From Bacteroidia bacterium (lineage in GTDB: Bacteria; Bacteroidota; Bacteroidia; UKL13-3): a DNA stretch of 64,000 bases. The DNA is taken from the NCBI GenBank assembly GCA_023151275.1, contig JAKLJI010000010.1:1-64000 (forward strand), given 5' to 3'. The position numbers were made by a program, and so were the translations under genes. A model generated the notes under the pieces. It was not told where the DNA came from. It made no database searches and saw nothing but the letters and a program-made list of their open reading frames with translations. Below, piece after piece: positions 1 to 9,325 of this stretch; positions within the stretch are counted from its first letter, which is position 1; every line of letters starts with the position of its first letter.

Positions 1-312
1 TTCACTTGATTTACTCATGCCCCGAAGATCCTATCAATTCAACTGCTGTAAAAGATGTACTTCACCGGGGGCTTACGTATGAACTTCAAATGGACTTAAT
101 TGGAAATGCAATAAAGCAAACCCGATAAGAACGTAATTTGACGCAGGAAGATTTGGGAAAACTAATTGGTGTTAAAAGAAGCTCAAATTTCTCGCCTTGA
201 AAACAACGCAAGTAATTTAACTATGGACACTTTGTTGAGAGTTTTTACAGCATTGAATGTGAAAGTTAAGTTTCAAATAGAATTAGCGAACCAAAGCATA
301 AGCGTTGGATAA
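1..312 (+). pseudogene. Decayed HigA/XRE-type antitoxin, left end cut by window edge
   Basis: The conceptual frame reads a typical HigA-family helix-turn-helix protein: an ELQMDLIGNAIKQTR lead-in, an ERNLTQEDLGKLIGVK helix-turn-helix, then AQISRLENN and a VKVKFQIEL tail. It is broken twice. A TAA at 126-128 sits where the family has a Lys or Arg codon, and one extra A in the run 174-177 shifts the frame before AQISRLE. After that shift the frame stays open to TAA at 310-312. In intact systems this antitoxin represses its own operon and neutralises the HigB/RelE-type mRNA interferase encoded just upstream; any toxin gene would lie outside the window. Recognition rests on motif memory. Both lesions are directly visible, though sequencing error cannot be excluded for the one-base insertion. 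Confidence 0.7.
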
Positions 313-593
313 TATTAAGGCGCATAACAAATAAGGCATAAACGAAGCCCTTCCTCTGGCTTCAATTTAAGCTTGTATTGAATGAATGTAAATTCCAAAC
401 CAAATTGACCCCACGCCAAAGAAGTCGTTAAAATTGAATTTGACTTAAATTTGTTTCATTCTGGCACAAAATGCCCCCCTAAGGATTGAATTGTACACAG
501 GATTAACAGGTGTTTTGCTACCCAAGCGAGGTTCTGAGGATAAAAGCAAGTTTGGCCATTTAGAACAAATGAACTAGATTGAAAATTGAAATA

Positions 594-1040
594 ATGAGTG
601 AAGTGTACTTTAACAAATTCCGAATAGAAACAGATAAAAGTCGGTCTGAGATTACTCAAAGGCTAAAGGAATTTGTGTGCACAGACAAGCAACCCCTCAT
701 TTCTTTCCATTTTGACTTTAAGGGAAAACCCTTCTACGGGAAAGTTACAGACACTAAATTTGACATTATGCCTGTAATTGAAGGGCGAAATTTATTTATC
801 CCGGTTTTGAAATGTGAAATAATTGGAGATAATTCCACGGTGATTGTGGTCAAAATGCGGCTTCATCTGTTGGTTATTTTCTTTATCCTACTATTGACAA
901 TTCTAATTTCAGGGTCATTAGAAAGCAACCTGGATAACGGTGGACTTATCGTATTGCCTATTTTGTATTTAGCCACAATAATTTTCTATTTAAGGGAATG
1001 CAAAAAATACAGAACTAAATTCGAAAGCTATTTTAAGTAA
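594..1040 (+). CDS. Small membrane protein of unknown function
   Basis: 148 residues from ATG 594 (MSEVYFNKF); a TTG 15 bases upstream is in frame but a weaker choice. The first 90 residues look soluble and mixed alpha/beta. Two hydrophobic segments follow near residues 93-110 (LLVIFFILLLTILISG) and 118-135 (GLIVLPILYLATIIFYL), then a short basic tail. The layout suggests an inner-membrane protein with a cytoplasmic N-terminal domain. No family was recognised. It stands alone, with about 280 bases on the left and 520 on the right without a convincing gene. Coding status is supported by length and by this ordered layout. Confidence 0.55.
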   Translation: MSEVYFNKFRIETDKSRSEITQRLKEFVCTDKQPLISFHFDFKGKPFYGKVTDTKFDIMPVIEGRNLFIPVLKCEIIGDNSTVIVVKMRLHLLVIFFILLLTILISGSLESNLDNGGLIVLPILYLATIIFYLRECKKYRTKFESYFK

Positions 1041-1566
1041 ACTCGAATTAAGCATTTGCACTTCGTCGCAAGAGCCAAAAGGCCAAAGAAATTTGCTTGT
1101 AGGAGTAGGGCGAAATTCCTCCTTATTGGCGTGAAGGAAATTGAGTTTATGTCCAATTCCCAGGTGTTTTGGACCTTAAAGTGGGTCAACAACTAAATTG
1201 GCTATCCCTATTATTTACCCTAACAAAATATCGGGCCGCATAAACAAGCCCTGTTTTTCATTGCACTCTTATTGCTTTTTGTTGGAGTTTTTGCCGACTG
1301 AATCTTGGTTCATCGCTGAGGCTTTTGAAAAGGTTCAGCGTAATCACCTAGCCATTAGTGCGCCACGCATGCTGATATTCGTTTATGTGGGCTCCAATTT
1401 TTTAGAAGAAGAGGCCGGTCAAAAATTCCATTTCCAGCCAGGTTGATTAGTTATTTGGCCATGTGGTAGGAAGTAAATGGTCCTCCTTCAAAATGGCTAA
1501 GCAAAATCCTAGTATCCTTTCTTATTCTTCTTTACCTTGGTCAAAAGCTACCCCCACCATACAACC
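1041..1566. other. Intergenic stretch without recognised gene
   Basis: About 525 bases. An 82-codon frame at 1198-1446 starts with TTG and shows no recognisable domain, so it is not called. A weak -7-like TACCTTGG lies at 1533-1540, before the NYN gene. Nothing else was recognised. Confidence 0.4.
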
Positions 1567-2352
1567 ATGGAAAATTCTGAAGATAAACTAGCTGTTTTAA
1601 TTGACGCAGATAATGTACCCTATTCCAACGTAAAGGAATTGTTGGAAGAGATAACCAAACTGGGCACGCCAACCATCAAACGCATTTACGCAGATTGGAC
1701 AAGGCCCGCCCTTTCAGGTTGGAAAAATGTATTGCTTGAAAATGCCATTACACCCATTCAGCAATACAGCTATACCAGCGGCAAAAACTCAAGCGATAGC
1801 GCCTTGATTATTGATGCCATGGACATTCTTTATGCCGGACGTGTAAATGGGTTTTGCATAGTTTCTTCCGATAGCGACTTTACGCGTTTGGCAACTCGCT
1901 TGCGTGAGGCTGGAATGATGGTGTATGGATTTGGCGAAAAGAAGACCCCGCAGGCCTTTATTTCAGCCTGTCACAAATTCATCTACCTCGAGATATTGAA
2001 GCCGGAAAAGCTTATTGAGCTTCCTGATACCACGAGAAAAGTACCTGAATCGGTAGAAAAACCAACAACAGGAATTGCTCCCGAAATAAGCAACCTGATT
2101 GTAAGTTGCGTAAACGACTTAACTGATGAAAGCGGCTGGGCATTTTTAGGGAATCTGGGGAATTATGTTCTCAAAAAGATGCCCAATTTCGATTCCCGGA
2201 ATTATGGATTTCCGAAATTGTTCCCCTTAATTAAAAGCTTGAACCTATTTGAAATCGACGAACGCGAAACGCCCAACAGCAATATCCGACATATCTTTCT
2301 CAAGGTAAAAAAAGAAAGCAAACCCAGAAGGAAGAAGAATAAATCAAGTTAA
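1567..2352 (+). CDS. NYN-domain protein with C-terminal OST-HTH/LOTUS domain (putative RNase)
   Basis: 261 residues from ATG 1567; a TTG 30 bases upstream is in frame but less likely. Residues 8-150 form a NYN domain of the PIN-like nuclease superfamily: LIDADN with Asp13 and Asp15, SSDSALIIDAMD with Asp77 and Asp83, and SSDSDF with Asp102 and Asp104 supply the expected acidic cluster for metal-dependent RNA cleavage. About residues 180-250 match an OST-HTH (LOTUS) domain, an RNA-binding winged helix. The last residues are Lys/Arg-rich (KPRRKKNK). Proteins of this layout (LabA/DUF88 type) are inferred to act on RNA, but the substrate is unknown. It is monocistronic and convergent with the PAS gene. 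Confidence 0.85.
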   Translation: MENSEDKLAVLIDADNVPYSNVKELLEEITKLGTPTIKRIYADWTRPALSGWKNVLLENAITPIQQYSYTSGKNSSDSALIIDAMDILYAGRVNGFCIVSSDSDFTRLATRLREAGMMVYGFGEKKTPQAFISACHKFIYLEILKPEKLIELPDTTRKVPESVEKPTTGIAPEISNLIVSCVNDLTDESGWAFLGNLGNYVLKKMPNFDSRNYGFPKLFPLIKSLNLFEIDERETPNSNIRHIFLKVKKESKPRRKKNKSS

Positions 2353-2362
2353 TTCCCTTGGT

Positions 2363-2382
2363 AAAAAACGGACTGCGTTTTT
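2363..2382 (+). terminator. Weak hairpin after NYN gene
   Basis: A 7-bp inverted repeat AAAAACG / CGTTTTT around a five-base loop, 10 bases after the NYN stop codon. The right arm supplies the T run. It is short and AT-rich, so only tentative. Confidence 0.35.
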
Positions 2383-2541
2383 GGCTATGATACGTTTTGG
2401 CCGTTACCGGAACCGATACAAATGGTAAAGTAAATTTTCCGCCTTCACAGGTTTTGGCTTTTAGAGGCTCCTTGATTCCATTCAAATGGAATTACCTAAA
2501 AACAATTAAGCTACAAGTAAGTAATCAGGCACAACCCTCAA

Positions 2542-4233
2542 TTAATTTCCTGATGATTTTCCAACCAATTCAACAATTACCCTGTCGAGTTCTTGCAATG
2601 ATTCTTCCATTTTTTGAAGCAAGAATTGGTTTTCCTCGTTCAGGTTCGAATGATCGAGTAGGGCAATTAGGCCAATTAAATTGGCAACTGGCCTTCGGAT
2701 AATATGGCTTTGGGTGAAGGCAATTTCCTTGAGCCGGTTGGCCTGGAGTTCAAGGCGGGCCCGGTCTTCTTTTTGGTTTGAAATATCGATGGCATTGTAG
2801 GCAGCACCCATAACTTGTTTTTGTTCATCGTAAACGGGATGAATTTCAAGTCTGACCGAGCGCACTCCCGATTTTGGGAAATTGGCAATGTATTCCTTTT
2901 CGACATATTTGCCGTTTAGGGCAGTATCAACAAAGTTTTTGAAATCGGGGAGCAACTGGCTGTTGATGTAGTTAAACACATCTCCATTCCGGTTCATGTG
3001 GATGCCAAATTCCCGGCGCACAAAGGCGGCAGCGGTTTTGTTGAAGAAGATTACTTTGTAGTTTTTGTCGATTAGTAATTTGCTGTATCCTGAGCTATTG
3101 TAAAGCGCTGCCAAGGCTTTGGCGAGGTCTGCGTTTTCAATTTCAGCCAAACGAGTGCGATGAATATTTTCGGCGAGGATATTGATGCCCAGCAGTTCAT
3201 TGGTTATTCTGACCGGAGTGTAGGAGATACGATGCCAGAGGCCTTCCGGTGCTATTTTGAAAATTAGTTTTTCTTCGCGAATAACCTGTGTACTTAAGGC
3301 TTTTGTTTGAAACTGATTGATTATGTCTTCAAATGGAAAAGCATCAATGCAATTGAGGAAGTTTTCGTTTTCAACAAGATTTCGGCCCAAGACCTGTTGT
3401 GCGAAATCATTGGCAGCCTGGTTGAAATAGAGGAGTTCAAAGTGAATTGAAACCAGCAATTGGATGTTTTGTCCGGAATTGAAAATGGCCTTTAGCTTGG
3501 TTTCAGATTCAAGCAACGACAGTTGGTTTTTGTATTCCTGGGTATAATCACGTACAAAAACAGTCAGGCCTTCTTCGGAGTAATAGCAGGTAACTTTAAT
3601 CCATTTGTTTAATCGGCTGGTGAATTGGATGAAGGTTATTGTTTCTTTTTTTTCAAGGGCCTGTTTCAGGTTTTTTCCAAATTCTGAATTCGCCATTTCC
3701 GGTTCCAGGTCCCAGATGCTTTTCTGTATTAATTCGGAGGGTTGTTTGCGGTAGAAGGAACTGAAAGGGGAGTTGCAGGTAATAATATTTCCATGTTTAT
3801 CTAAAACAAAAAAAGCATCGTTCAATTGCTGAATAATCCGATCAACCCTCCGCGTAAACAGGTTGATGAATTTCATTTCTCCGAAGCTTTCGGGAAGTTC
3901 CATGCCGAGGCCCCAAATTTGATCTTCGCCCTGTATAGTTTGCTTGCGAAATTCCCAGGAACTCCATTTGTAGGTGTCGTCGGATTTGGTTTTAAGGCGG
4001 ATTTGAACGCGAATAGTGGCTTCAGAATTTTGCTCGACTATGTTTTTGAAAATTAGTTGGTCGGCAGGATGAATTACACTTTGAAAATCCAAGTTTGGAT
4101 TGTCTCTAAGCTGGGTTGAAAACCTGTTTTGAAAGGCGACATTTTTTGTAAGCAAACGGCCACTCTTGTTCAGCCAAATCTGGAGAAACAATAGAGATTC
4201 ATTAACTGGATCGAAGAGTACCTTGTCAGACAT
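2542..4233 (-). CDS. Multi-PAS sensor protein with a C-terminal histidine-phosphotransfer-like helix pair and no ATPase domain
   Basis: 563 residues from ATG at 4233 (MSDKVLFD); a TTG 24 bases upstream is in frame. There are no membrane segments, so it is probably cytoplasmic. At least three PAS-like units can be made out: around FVLDKHGNIITCN, around LLVSIHFELLYFN, and around LLIDKNYKVIFFN followed by a PAC-like region ending AYNAIDISNQKEDRARLE. The C-terminus (FTQSHIIRRPVANLIGLIALL) resembles the dimerisation/His-box helix of kinases, with a His in the expected place. The protein ends about 40 residues later, with no N, G1 or G2 boxes of a HATPase. It may be a sensor that dimerises or takes phosphate from another kinase. 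The ligand is unknown. Confidence 0.75.
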   Translation of the reverse strand: MSDKVLFDPVNESLLFLQIWLNKSGRLLTKNVAFQNRFSTQLRDNPNLDFQSVIHPADQLIFKNIVEQNSEATIRVQIRLKTKSDDTYKWSSWEFRKQTIQGEDQIWGLGMELPESFGEMKFINLFTRRVDRIIQQLNDAFFVLDKHGNIITCNSPFSSFYRKQPSELIQKSIWDLEPEMANSEFGKNLKQALEKKETITFIQFTSRLNKWIKVTCYYSEEGLTVFVRDYTQEYKNQLSLLESETKLKAIFNSGQNIQLLVSIHFELLYFNQAANDFAQQVLGRNLVENENFLNCIDAFPFEDIINQFQTKALSTQVIREEKLIFKIAPEGLWHRISYTPVRITNELLGINILAENIHRTRLAEIENADLAKALAALYNSSGYSKLLIDKNYKVIFFNKTAAAFVRREFGIHMNRNGDVFNYINSQLLPDFKNFVDTALNGKYVEKEYIANFPKSGVRSVRLEIHPVYDEQKQVMGAAYNAIDISNQKEDRARLELQANRLKEIAFTQSHIIRRPVANLIGLIALLDHSNLNEENQFLLQKMEESLQELDRVIVELVGKSSGN

Positions 4234-4510
4234 AATCTTACCCGATATATAATACAAGTTAATGATTTTCTGTGTAAAAGGTCTGTTTATTGACTAGCTG
4301 GCAGCAAGAACTCAGGGAATTGCAGAAATGAATGAATGGTTGGCGAGCGAAGTAGTATGTGCATAAAGTGATTTTTTTAAGGCAAAACAGGTTGGGTTGA
4401 AGTGGCAAACAAAAGCTAGGTTATTTCTTGTTGATGTTGAACTTCAGCAGTTGCTCAGTTTACCTATTTGAACTTCCTAATCCGTGCCCAAAGACCAATT
4501 GAAAGGGTAT

Positions 4511-4536
4511 AAAAAAAGCTGTCCGAAGACAGCTTT
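4511..4536 (-). terminator. Rho-independent terminator of rny with UUCG tetraloop
   Basis: Read on the minus strand: a perfect 9-bp stem AAAGCTGTC / GACAGCTTT closed by TTCG, giving the very stable C(UUCG)G loop, followed by a run of T. It begins 19 bases past the rny stop codon. Confidence 0.9.
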
Positions 4537-4554
4537 AATCTTTTAGAGATACGC

Positions 4555-6096
4555 TTATTTGGCAAAATTAACCGCTCGTTTTTCGCGAATAACGGTAATC
4601 TTAATTTGGCCGGGATAGGTCATTTCTTTTTGAATACGCTGAGATAGGTCGATAGAAAGTAAATCAGCCTGATCGTCGGTTACTTTATCGCTTTCCACTA
4701 CAACACGCAATTCGCGACCAGCTTGAATGGCATAAGCTTTTTCTACACCTTGGTAACTTAATGCAATAGATTCAAGGTCTTTCAGACGCTTCATGTAGTT
4801 CTCAGAATCTTCGCGGCGTGCACCGGGACGGGAGCCGGAAATGGCGTCGCAAGCCTGAATGATTGGAGAGAGCATGGATGTCATTTCGATTTCATCGTGG
4901 TGAGCTCCAATAGCGTTTACAACCTCAGGATGTTCTTTGTATTTCTCGGCTAGCTTCATACCCAGCAAAGCGTGTGGTGTTTCTGGATCGTCATCCGGCA
5001 CTTTTCCAATATCGTGGAGCAATCCGGCACGTTTTGCCAGTTTTACATTCAAGCCTAATTCTGCCGCCATGGTAGCACAAAGGTTTGCAACCTCACGCGA
5101 GTGTTGCAGGAGATTTTGTCCGTAGCTCGAGCGGTAGCGCATACGTCCTACCATGCGAATTAATTCAGGATGCAAACCGTGAATGCCCAAGTCTATGCAG
5201 GTACGTTCACCAATTTCAACTACCTCTTCTTCAATTTGCTTTTTGGTTTTGGCAACTACTTCTTCAATACGGGCAGGGTGAATACGGCCATCTGTTACCA
5301 AGCGATGCATGGCTAAGCGTGCAATTTCGCGGCGGATGGGGTCGAAGCAGGAAAGAATGATAGCTTCAGGGGTATCATCCACAATAAATTCAACGCCGGT
5401 TGCAGCTTCAAGAGCGCGGATATTTCGTCCTTCGCGACCAATAATTCTACCTTTCAATTCATCGGATTCAATATTGAAAACAGATACTGAATTTTCGATG
5501 GCTTGTTCGGCAGCAGTACGTTGGATGGTGCTCAAAACAATTTTCTTGGCTTCTTTGGTAGCAACCATTTTCGCCTCATCGGTGATGTCTTTTATTTTGG
5601 CCAGCGCTTCGGTTCTAGCTTCTTCCTGTAGGGCTTCAACCAATTGTTTGCGGGCTTCTTCTGCGGTAAGTCCGGCAATTTTCTCCAATTGCTTTACTTG
5701 GTTGTGAAGGGCTTTTTCGGCCTCTTCTTTTTTAGCAGCTACAATATCCATCTGTTTTTGAAGACTTTGTTTGATGGATTCAAGTTCGCTGTCTTTGCGT
5801 TGTGCATTTTCAAGCTTTTGTTTCAGGCTTTGTTCCTGTTGCTTGATTTTGTTTTCTTCTTTAAGGATTTGTTGATTTCTGGCGGTGATTTCCTTTTCGT
5901 GCTCTGCTTTGAGTTGAAGAAAACGTTCTTTTGCTTCAAGAAGCTTATCTTTTTTCAGGATTTCAGCTTTGTTTTCCGCCTCCTTGATAATTTCGGTGCT
6001 TCTGTTTTTGAGCAGGGTATTGTTTAGTACCCACATCAGGCCGGCACCCACACCCAGTGCCACCATTGCGATAATAATAACTAAGTAAAATTCCAT
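4555..6096 (-). CDS. rny: Ribonuclease Y
   Basis: 513 residues, the usual length. An N-terminal membrane anchor (residues 3-22) is followed by a long charged coiled coil (about 30-170). A KH RNA-binding domain starts near 213, with the GxxG loop IIGREGRN at 218-225. An HD domain carries His332 and the His361-Asp362 pair (LLHDIGK), which bind the catalytic metals. RNase Y is a membrane-bound endoribonuclease that starts decay of many mRNAs in bacteria lacking RNase E. It is the last gene of the pheT/coiled-coil/zapA/rny run, 52 bases after zapA, and is followed by a strong terminator. Confidence 0.97.
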   Translation of the reverse strand: MEFYLVIIIAMVALGVGAGLMWVLNNTLLKNRSTEIIKEAENKAEILKKDKLLEAKERFLQLKAEHEKEITARNQQILKEENKIKQQEQSLKQKLENAQRKDSELESIKQSLQKQMDIVAAKKEEAEKALHNQVKQLEKIAGLTAEEARKQLVEALQEEARTEALAKIKDITDEAKMVATKEAKKIVLSTIQRTAAEQAIENSVSVFNIESDELKGRIIGREGRNIRALEAATGVEFIVDDTPEAIILSCFDPIRREIARLAMHRLVTDGRIHPARIEEVVAKTKKQIEEEVVEIGERTCIDLGIHGLHPELIRMVGRMRYRSSYGQNLLQHSREVANLCATMAAELGLNVKLAKRAGLLHDIGKVPDDDPETPHALLGMKLAEKYKEHPEVVNAIGAHHDEIEMTSMLSPIIQACDAISGSRPGARREDSENYMKRLKDLESIALSYQGVEKAYAIQAGRELRVVVESDKVTDDQADLLSIDLSQRIQKEMTYPGQIKITVIREKRAVNFAK

Positions 6097-6148
6097 AATT
6101 AAGTAATTGGTTTTGAGATAGGTTATTCGCCAAAAACCAACCGGATGA

Positions 6149-6439
6149 TTAGGATAGGCTTTGAATAAGCCCGCCCAATTCGCTTTCCAATTCAGCTAAT
6201 TCCTTCTCTTTTTGATTCAACAGATGCTGGTATTGCGTAGCCATTTCCAGCGCAAAAAGCGCCAGCGCATCTTGTTGATCTTTCAGGGCAAACTGCTCGT
6301 TGTAGGCTTGCAGTTTCTCCTGTATGAGTTTACCGGCGGCCCTAACCCCGGCTTCTTCTTCAGAAGAAACCGTAAGCGGGTACACCCTGCCGGCTATATG
6401 GATATTAATCGAAAGCTCGTTCAACCCGGTTGAAATCAC
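6149..6439 (-). CDS. zapA: ZapA-like cell division protein
   Basis: 96 residues. It has the ZapA layout: an N-terminal beta segment with [14 protein letters not shown], then [19 protein letters not shown], then a long helix predicted to form the dimer/tetramer coiled coil. ZapA binds FtsZ and bundles protofilaments at the Z-ring. The start is GTG at 6439, overlapping the upstream gene by four bases (GTGA), so the two genes are probably translationally coupled. The dcw operon with ftsZ lies a few kilobases away on the other strand. Confidence 0.9.
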   Translation of the reverse strand: MISTGLNELSINIHIAGRVYPLTVSSEEEAGVRAAGKLIQEKLQAYNEQFALKDQQDALALFALEMATQYQHLLNQKEKELAELESELGGLIQSLS

Positions 6440-6729
6440 TGGTTTAACAACCTAATACATTCATCAATCTCGCGAATTTGCCTGTTGATTTCTTGTTTCA
6501 CAGCTTTCAAATCCTGCTTTGAATGATGAATTCCCTCAGCAAGTTTAACAAATTTATTCGTTTCTTCTAGGCCTGTAATCTTTTCATTCGCATCACTTAG
6601 TAAATTTTTCAGCGTAAAATTTTCCTCTTCCAGCTTTTTTATTTCGGCTTCACGTTGCTGAAGCTTTTGCTGAAGCTGGTTGATTTTCAGGCTGATTTCC
6701 TGGAGTTGAAGTTTGATTTTGGATTCCAT
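6436..6729 (-). CDS. Small coiled-coil protein upstream of zapA (possible ZapA partner)
   Basis: 97 residues, ATG at 6729. Nearly the whole chain is heptad-like and rich in Leu, Glu, Lys and Gln (ISLKINQLQQKLQQREAEIK and on). It ends with a second amphipathic stretch, [16 protein letters not shown]. There is no signal peptide or membrane segment. It overlaps zapA by four bases and begins 2 bases after pheT ends. Size, coiled-coil character and coupling to zapA recall ZapB, the ZapA-binding coiled coil of Enterobacteria. No sequence motif proves homology, so a partner role is an inference from context. Confidence that the gene is real is high; confidence in function is low. Confidence 0.85.
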   Translation of the reverse strand: MESKIKLQLQEISLKINQLQQKLQQREAEIKKLEEENFTLKNLLSDANEKITGLEETNKFVKLAEGIHHSKQDLKAVKQEINRQIREIDECIRLLNQ

Positions 6730-6731
6730 GC

Positions 6732-9146
6732 TTAGGATCGAACACTTGCACCGTTTTCTTTTTCGAAGGCGCTAATCAGCTTGCTCATGCAGGCTTCAAT
6801 TTCGGTATCGGTAAGCGTTTTAGTTTCGTCTTGAAGAATGAAACTCAACGCATAGGATTTTTTGCCAGCGCCTATCTTATCCCCTTGATACACATCAAAT
6901 ACATTCACCTGCTTCAAAAGCTGAGCTGCACTTTTACGAGCAGTTTTTTCGAGTTCCTTGTAGCTTGTTGCCTGATCAATAACCAAGGCAAGGTCTCTTC
7001 TTACCGAAGGGAAAATAGAAACCGGCTTTAATTTAAAGGAGGTTTCTGAAGCCGTTGCAACCCATAAATCCCAGTTGAGGATGGCATAGCTGAAGCCTTT
7101 TTCCATATCAAACTGCTTGGCTTTTTTGCCTTCCAATTGAAACAATTGTGCTAGAACCCGTTTCCCCGAACTAAACTCTGCAAGCAAACCATTTTCTTGA
7201 TTATCAGGATAGTTGAATTCAGTTTTTACAAAGCCGCTTAGTGCTGCAAGCTGTTCCAGTAAATTCTTCAATTGGAAAAATCCAATGGGCTCAGTTCCCG
7301 TATTCCAGGATTCGGGTTGTTTTCGTCCGCTAACAGCTATCAAAACTTGTTTTTGCTCAGCATAATGGTCGATAGCATTTCCTTCTCCATGCTTAAAGTA
7401 CACTTTACCAAATTCATACATCCGCAAATCCGATTGCTTGCGATTTATGTTGTATTGAGCAGCTTCCAAGGCATTGTTGAGCAGATTCATCCTTAAGATG
7501 TCCAAATCACTACTCAATGGGTTTTTTAGGTAAACGGCTTTGCTTAATTCTTCTTCCGAATAGTAGCTGCTTTTGGTAAGCGAGTTGCTTGCCAGCTCCA
7601 AAAAGCCATTTGAGCTGAGGAAATTCGCCAGTTTATTTTTTAACTTCAATCCAGCTTCAGCTGAGGAATAGCTCATGCTTGATTTGATGCTGGTACCCAT
7701 CTCAATTTTATTCAAGCCGTAGATTCGCAGAATTTCCTCGGTAATATCTGCAGGGCGGTTTACGTCGGGGCGATAGGCAGGAACTTCCAGATTCCAAATG
7801 GGTCCCTTTTTGCTGAGTATTTTTATTTCCAATCGGGTTAAAATAGCTTCAACTTCTTCATCCGAAATCGCTTGGCCAATAAGTTGGTTTGATTTTTCGG
7901 TATTGAATTCTACTTGTGCCGGTGCAATTTGTTCCGGATAAACATCCAATACTTCACTGGCTTGTCCTCCGCCAATTTCAATAATCAGACTGGCGGCAAG
8001 CTTTGCTGCAAAAATGGTGATTTCAGGGTCTGTACCTCGTTCAAACCTAAAGCTTGCATCGGTATTTAAGCCATGAGCACGGGCGGCTTTACGCACTCGG
8101 GCTCCATCAAAGAATGCACTTTCAATGAGCACATTTTTGGTTTCCAATTGAATTCCTGAATCAATACCTCCAAATACACCGGCAATGGCCAGGGCGTGGG
8201 TGGTATCGGCAATCATGCATTCATGTCCTTTTAGGCTGCGTTCAACGCCATCCAAGGTTTTAAACAATTCTGATGCATGTGCCTGACGTACATGAATTTG
8301 GTTTCCTTGAATTTGGTCTGCATCAAAGGCATGCAATGGCTGACCTAAACCGTGGAGTATATAATTGGTAACATCTACCACATGGTTAATGGGCTTCAAA
8401 CCAATGGTTTTCAAGAAATTCTTGAGCCAATCCGGAGATTCTTTAACAGTGGTATTTTTGATATACAATCCGGTATACCTTTTGCAGGCTTCCCGGTCTG
8501 AAATTTCAATCGCAATTGGGCAAGGGCCGAAGGTATTAAGTTCTGCCGCTTGTGGCATCTGAATACCGCAATTGGTAAGCGCATGAATATCTCTTGCAAC
8601 GCCCAGGTGAGAAGCTGCATCGCCTCTATTTGCTGTTAATCCAATTTCGATGAGGTAGTCCGAGTAAACCTGAAAATAGCGTGATGCCGGAGTTCCAACT
8701 TCATATTCCTCAGGAAGAACCAAAATTCCATCGTGACTTTCTCCCAAGCTTAATTCGTCTTCGGCGCAAATCATCCCTTCACTTACTTCACCGCGTATTT
8801 TGGCCTTTTTTATTTCAAAAGGTTCGCCAGTTGTTGGATAAACTGTGGAACCAACTGTGGCTACAAGAACCTTTTGTCCTGTGGCAACATTTGGTGCACC
8901 GCAAACAATTTGTTTAGTAAGCCCATCTCCAAGATCAACCTGGCAAACACGAAGCTTGTCAGCATTGGGATGAGGTACGCAATTTGTAACTTGGCCAATA
9001 ACAATGCCGTTAAGTCCACCCGGAATGCTGTGGACAGGTGTAATATCTTCCACTTCCAAACCGCAACCGGTAAGGAGTGAGTCAAGTTCTTCGGGACTAA
9101 ATTCTTTAGTTAGGAAGGTTTTTAACCAATTGTAACTGATTTTCAT
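6732..9146 (-). CDS. pheT: Phenylalanine--tRNA ligase beta subunit
   Basis: 804 residues, matching long bacterial PheT. It starts MKISYNWLKTF and carries the tRNA-binding OB domain (about 40-150, with NADKLRVCQVDLG), the B3/B4 editing domain (around 210-390), the B5 domain (about 400-475), the catalytic-like module, and the C-terminal ferredoxin-fold anticodon-binding domain (PSVRRDLALVI, about 710-804). PheT pairs with PheS to charge tRNA-Phe and edits Tyr-tRNA-Phe. pheS is not adjacent, as is usual in Bacteroidota. It heads the run pheT, coiled coil, zapA, rny. Confidence 0.98.
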   Translation of the reverse strand: MKISYNWLKTFLTKEFSPEELDSLLTGCGLEVEDITPVHSIPGGLNGIVIGQVTNCVPHPNADKLRVCQVDLGDGLTKQIVCGAPNVATGQKVLVATVGSTVYPTTGEPFEIKKAKIRGEVSEGMICAEDELSLGESHDGILVLPEEYEVGTPASRYFQVYSDYLIEIGLTANRGDAASHLGVARDIHALTNCGIQMPQAAELNTFGPCPIAIEISDREACKRYTGLYIKNTTVKESPDWLKNFLKTIGLKPINHVVDVTNYILHGLGQPLHAFDADQIQGNQIHVRQAHASELFKTLDGVERSLKGHECMIADTTHALAIAGVFGGIDSGIQLETKNVLIESAFFDGARVRKAARAHGLNTDASFRFERGTDPEITIFAAKLAASLIIEIGGGQASEVLDVYPEQIAPAQVEFNTEKSNQLIGQAISDEEVEAILTRLEIKILSKKGPIWNLEVPAYRPDVNRPADITEEILRIYGLNKIEMGTSIKSSMSYSSAEAGLKLKNKLANFLSSNGFLELASNSLTKSSYYSEEELSKAVYLKNPLSSDLDILRMNLLNNALEAAQYNINRKQSDLRMYEFGKVYFKHGEGNAIDHYAEQKQVLIAVSGRKQPESWNTGTEPIGFFQLKNLLEQLAALSGFVKTEFNYPDNQENGLLAEFSSGKRVLAQLFQLEGKKAKQFDMEKGFSYAILNWDLWVATASETSFKLKPVSIFPSVRRDLALVIDQATSYKELEKTARKSAAQLLKQVNVFDVYQGDKIGAGKKSYALSFILQDETKTLTDTEIEACMSKLISAFEKENGASVRS

Positions 9147-9325
9147 ACTCGTTGGCGAAAATAAGCAAAAGCCTTCTTTTCGCTGTGGAAATGATTGGGT
9201 TGGTGAATGGAAACGGCTTGAAATTTCTGAATTCCGTTCAGTTTTTGGCTCATACTTGAGTGAATTATTTGAATTTGTGGAAATTGATTTTCAGGTATTG
9301 GCTGATTTTTAGGGTTCTTTGTGCC

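Noticed and set aside
1198-1446. 82-codon frame starting at TTG
   Set aside because: No recognisable domain, weak start, and composition like intergenic DNA.
4937-6027. Plus-strand frames of 62-132 codons
   Set aside because: Antisense shadows of rny; low-complexity translations.
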